Shown here in pieces: positions 15,292 to 17,588 of a stretch of 17,588 bases of DNA. The notes beneath the pieces were generated by a model. The model was not told the DNA's origin. It did no database searches and was given only the letters and a program-made list of their open reading frames with translations. The translations under genes were made by a program, and so were the position numbers. Source of the DNA: Rhodobacterales bacterium (GTDB taxonomy: Bacteria > Pseudomonadota > Alphaproteobacteria > Rhodobacterales > Rhodobacteraceae); contig JAACVA010000010.1 in NCBI GenBank assembly GCA_009992615.1, forward strand, positions 1 through 17,588, read 5' to 3'. The first letter of the stretch is position 1. Every line of letters begins with the position of its first letter.

Positions 15292-15849
15292 ATGCACCGC
15301 TCTGTTCTTGTCTTCGTTATGGGCCTCGCTGGCGTCGTTCCGCTGGCCCAAACCGCAGCCGCCCAAGGCGCCGAGATGACCCAGGAAGAGATCATCAAAC
15401 GCTTTGCCGCGCAAAAAACCCGCGGCTTGTCGATCGCCCCGGTGGTCGATGCGACAATGCAACCCACCGCCGCGCCCACCGAGGTGACACCATCGAACAT
15501 TGCAATCATGCCGGCAGAGGCGCAAATCAACATCAACATTTCGTTCGATTTTGATTCCGCAGCCCTGCGCGCCGATCAAAAGCCCAAGCTGACCGCAATG
15601 TGCGGCGCGATGCAGGCCGTCGATGGCGCGTTCCGCATCCTCGGCCACACCGATGCTTCGGGGCCCGAGGATTACAACCAACGCCTGTCGCGTTTACGCG
15701 CGGAAGAGGTGAAACGGTTTCTGGTCGCTGATTGCGGTATCGGCCCCGACCGGCTCGAAGCCGTTGGCGTAGGGGAAGAGGTGCCGCTGACGCCGGAAGA
15801 TCCGCGCGCCGACGTGAACCGCAGGGTTGAATTCCAGGTGCTTGGCTGA
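15292..15849 (+). CDS. OmpA-family peptidoglycan-binding protein
   Basis: A 185-residue exported protein. The signal peptide runs to about residue 24 (LAQTAAAQG) and has no lipobox cysteine, so it is not a lipoprotein. A linker of some 55 residues is followed by an OmpA-C domain at about 79-184. Residues that bind diaminopimelate in OmpA are present: Asp121 in GHTDASG and Arg136 in RLSRLRAEEV, spaced 15 apart as in E. coli OmpA. It has no beta-barrel, so it should be a soluble periplasmic wall-binding protein. GAGGGA lies about 8 nt before the ATG at 15292; an open frame from 15172 was rejected because it lacks a signal peptide and crosses the promoter. The kinase gene follows after 37 nt with no terminator between. 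Confidence 0.88.
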   Translation: MHRSVLVFVMGLAGVVPLAQTAAAQGAEMTQEEIIKRFAAQKTRGLSIAPVVDATMQPTAAPTEVTPSNIAIMPAEAQININISFDFDSAALRADQKPKLTAMCGAMQAVDGAFRILGHTDASGPEDYNQRLSRLRAEEVKRFLVADCGIGPDRLEAVGVGEEVPLTPEDPRADVNRRVEFQVLG

Positions 15850-15886
15850 CCGTGCACCACCCGTCACGTTACAGGATGGCCCGGCG

Positions 15887-17588
15887 ATGACCGGGCAGCA
15901 GGGCGTCGCGATCTTCAGGGTCGGCGATCTCCTGAACAACACCTATCGAATCGAGGCGGTTCTGGGGCGCGGCGGCACATCCGAGGTGTACCGCGCAAGG
16001 TCCGAAATCTCGGGGCAGCCCGTCGCGCTCAAGGCATTGCGCCGCGAATTTTCCGGCAACGATGATTTTCTCACGCTGATGACCCGCGAAGAGGCGATCC
16101 GCGAGGTGCGCCACGACGCGATCGTGCGCTATTACCACAACCAGCGGACGGACACCGGCGTGGTTTTCCTGGTCATGGACTATGTCGATGGCGTGGGCCT
16201 TGACCGCAAGCTGAAACACGGCGGCATGTCGGCCGACGATCTGCTGGTCGTGGCCGGGCGCGTGGCCGAAGGGCTGGCCGTGGCCCATGGCAAGAACATC
16301 ACCCACCGCGATCTGTCGCCCGACAACATCATTCTGCGCGGCGGTGACCCGGCCGAGGCGGTGATCATCGACTTCGGCATCGCAAAAGACAGCAATCCGG
16401 GCGCCGAAACCATCGTCGGCAATGAATTCGCGGGCAAATATGCCTATGCCGCGCCCGAGCAGCTTGCCGGCAAGGCCGACGCGCGCTCCGACATCTATGC
16501 GCTGGGCGCGCTGCTGCTGGCCACGTTCCGAGGCCGCGCCCCCGATGTCGGCGCCAACCCGATGGAGGTGATCCAGAACAAGGCCAAGCCGCTGAACACC
16601 GAAGGTGTGCCCGAGCCGCTGCGCAACCTGATCGACCGGATGACCGATCCCGATCCGGCCAGACGTCTGCCCGACGCGGCCTCGGTCCTCGCCATGGTGC
16701 GCGGCGCCGAAACCGGGGCCGAAACCGGGGCCGACAGCGAAAAAACAGTGATCGCCCCCCTGCCCCGCGCCACAGCCCCCAGGGAACCGGCCCAAAGCCA
16801 ACCGGCCTTGGGCAACGCCGCGCCGGTGAAGCCGGGAAAAGACGGCGGCGGGCGCGGCGGGCTGATCGCCGCCGGTGCCGTTGCTCTGGCCATCGGGGCC
16901 GGGGCCTGGTTCGGCGGATTGTTCGGCACGGCCCTGCCCACCGTCGATCCCTTCGTGCTCAGCGTCGAGCGGACCGAGGCCGCGCCGCCGCGCGCTACCG
17001 GCCATGTACCGACGCAGCAAATGGCCGATGCCCTGAGCGCCCGCCTTACCCCCGAAGGCGGCAGCGCCGACGTGACCCTTGCCCAAGGCGCCATCGACCC
17101 CGAGTGGGGCGGCGGGGTGATGACACTGCTCGATCTGCTGACCCCGCTTGACCGTTACAGCCTGCGCACCGAAAACGACACCGCCATCATCTCGGGCTTG
17201 ACCAACAGCCGCCTGATCCATGATCAGCTGACTGTTGCGTTGGCCGATCCGGGCATCGCACCCGGCCTGTTCGTTGAAGCGGCGCTGGAACTGGGGCCGC
17301 GCATCCTCGACCCCGGCATGGTCGACGACATCGCCAGCGGCCTTGCCGATTGCGGTGAACTGACCCAGCTCAGCCCGCCGATGACCGGCTATGGGCCGGA
17401 CGCCACGATCGTCGTTCTGGGTCGCGTGGCCAGCACCGACACCCGCGCAGCCCTGCGCGATGCGATCACCGCAATATCCGGAACCCGTGACGTGCGCATC
17501 GAAACCGAGGTGCTGAACAAAGCCCTCTGCGTGATCGACGCCGCCCTGCCGCAGGCCCCGGCCGCCGGATTCGACATCGCCTTTTCCC
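15887..17588 (+). CDS. Transmembrane Ser/Thr protein kinase with BON-like periplasmic repeats (3' end missing)
   Basis: 567 codons are visible and the frame runs off the window. Residues about 14-275 are a Hanks-type kinase: G-loop GRGGTSEVY (27-35), Lys49 in VALK, HRDLSPDN (140-147), DFG (162-164) and APEQ (189-192). The catalytic-loop lysine of HRDLKP is Ser144 here. A Pro/Ala-rich linker has an in-frame tandem of AETG (12-nt unit, 16706-16729). One membrane segment lies at about 326-346, and the rest should be periplasmic. Two stretches, about 421-454 and 505-545, follow the BON pattern (DTAIISGLTNSRLIHDQL and ATIVVLGRVASTDTRAALRD). It likely senses something in the periplasm and phosphorylates cytoplasmic partners. 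The ATG at 15887 follows AGGA by about 10 nt. It is probably co-transcribed with the OmpA-like gene. Confidence 0.88.
   Translation, partial: MTGQQGVAIFRVGDLLNNTYRIEAVLGRGGTSEVYRARSEISGQPVALKALRREFSGNDDFLTLMTREEAIREVRHDAIVRYYHNQRTDTGVVFLVMDYVDGVGLDRKLKHGGMSADDLLVVAGRVAEGLAVAHGKNITHRDLSPDNIILRGGDPAEAVIIDFGIAKDSNPGAETIVGNEFAGKYAYAAPEQLAGKADARSDIYALGALLLATFRGRAPDVGANPMEVIQNKAKPLNTEGVPEPLRNLIDRMTDPDPARRLPDAASVLAMVRGAETGAETGADSEKTVIAPLPRATAPREPAQSQPALGNAAPVKPGKDGGGRGGLIAAGAVALAIGAGAWFGGLFGTALPTVDPFVLSVERTEAAPPRATGHVPTQQMADALSARLTPEGGSADVTLAQGAIDPEWGGGVMTLLDLLTPLDRYSLRTENDTAIISGLTNSRLIHDQLTVALADPGIAPGLFVEAALELGPRILDPGMVDDIASGLADCGELTQLSPPMTGYGPDATIVVLGRVASTDTRAALRDAITAISGTRDVRIETEVLNKALCVIDAALPQAPAAGFDIAFS

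Noticed and set aside
16706..16729. Tandem 12-nt repeat in the kinase linker
   Set aside because: Only two units, in frame, within a low-complexity Ala/Pro linker; no reason to see more than slippage.
15869..17221. 450-codon open frame on the minus strand opposite the kinase gene
   Set aside because: It has no family-like motifs and the plus strand carries a full set of kinase motifs. Long antisense frames are normal in GC-rich coding DNA.

Overview
The window is about 17.6 kb of high-GC DNA, densely coding, and reads as an alphaproteobacterial chromosome of the Rhodobacterales (Roseobacter/Paracoccaceae) type. This rests on the gene order SPOR protein - D-Ala-D-Ala carboxypeptidase - tmk - holB - tatD - MBL hydrolase, the Hint-domain protein, the polyamine-type ABC operon and the family resemblance of every product. 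No tRNA, rRNA, IS element, prophage or CRISPR array was seen.

Layout. (1) 1-4840, plus strand: a tightly packed operon. It holds the 3' end of a SPOR-domain gene, a PBP5-type D,D-carboxypeptidase, thymidylate kinase, the DNA polymerase III delta' subunit, a TatD-type DNase and a PhnP-like metallo-beta-lactamase hydrolase. From the carboxypeptidase onward each stop overlaps the next start by 4 to 13 nt. (2) 4841-5849, plus: an AEC-family (auxin efflux carrier type) permease. A short repeat-like element lies just before it. (3) 5856-6875, minus: a Hint_2 (Hedgehog/intein-like) protein. (4) 6949-11573, minus: a PotABCD-like ABC uptake operon in the order ATPase, periplasmic binding protein, permease, permease. 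A perfect 16-bp-arm hairpin sits right after the binding-protein gene. A possible 54-residue cysteine-containing ORF lies just upstream of the ATPase. (5) 11985-12674, plus: a phosphoglycolate phosphatase of the HAD superfamily. (6) 12656-17588: two divergent gene pairs around a shared promoter region. On the minus strand are an M15-type peptidase and a caspase-like protein with Sel1 and peptidoglycan-binding parts. On the plus strand are an OmpA-C protein and a transmembrane Ser/Thr kinase with BON-like periplasmic repeats, cut by the window edge.

How it fits together. Regions 1 and 6 both carry envelope and peptidoglycan functions, mixed in region 1 with DNA replication genes. Region 4 is a complete importer. 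Region 6 is the least ordinary part: four proteins that are all predicted to be exported or membrane-bound, and all carry peptidoglycan-binding, protease or kinase modules. They may form one envelope-sensing module. The kinase, OmpA-like and caspase combination also recalls the accessory genes of type VI secretion loci, but no core secretion gene lies inside the window, so this is inference only.
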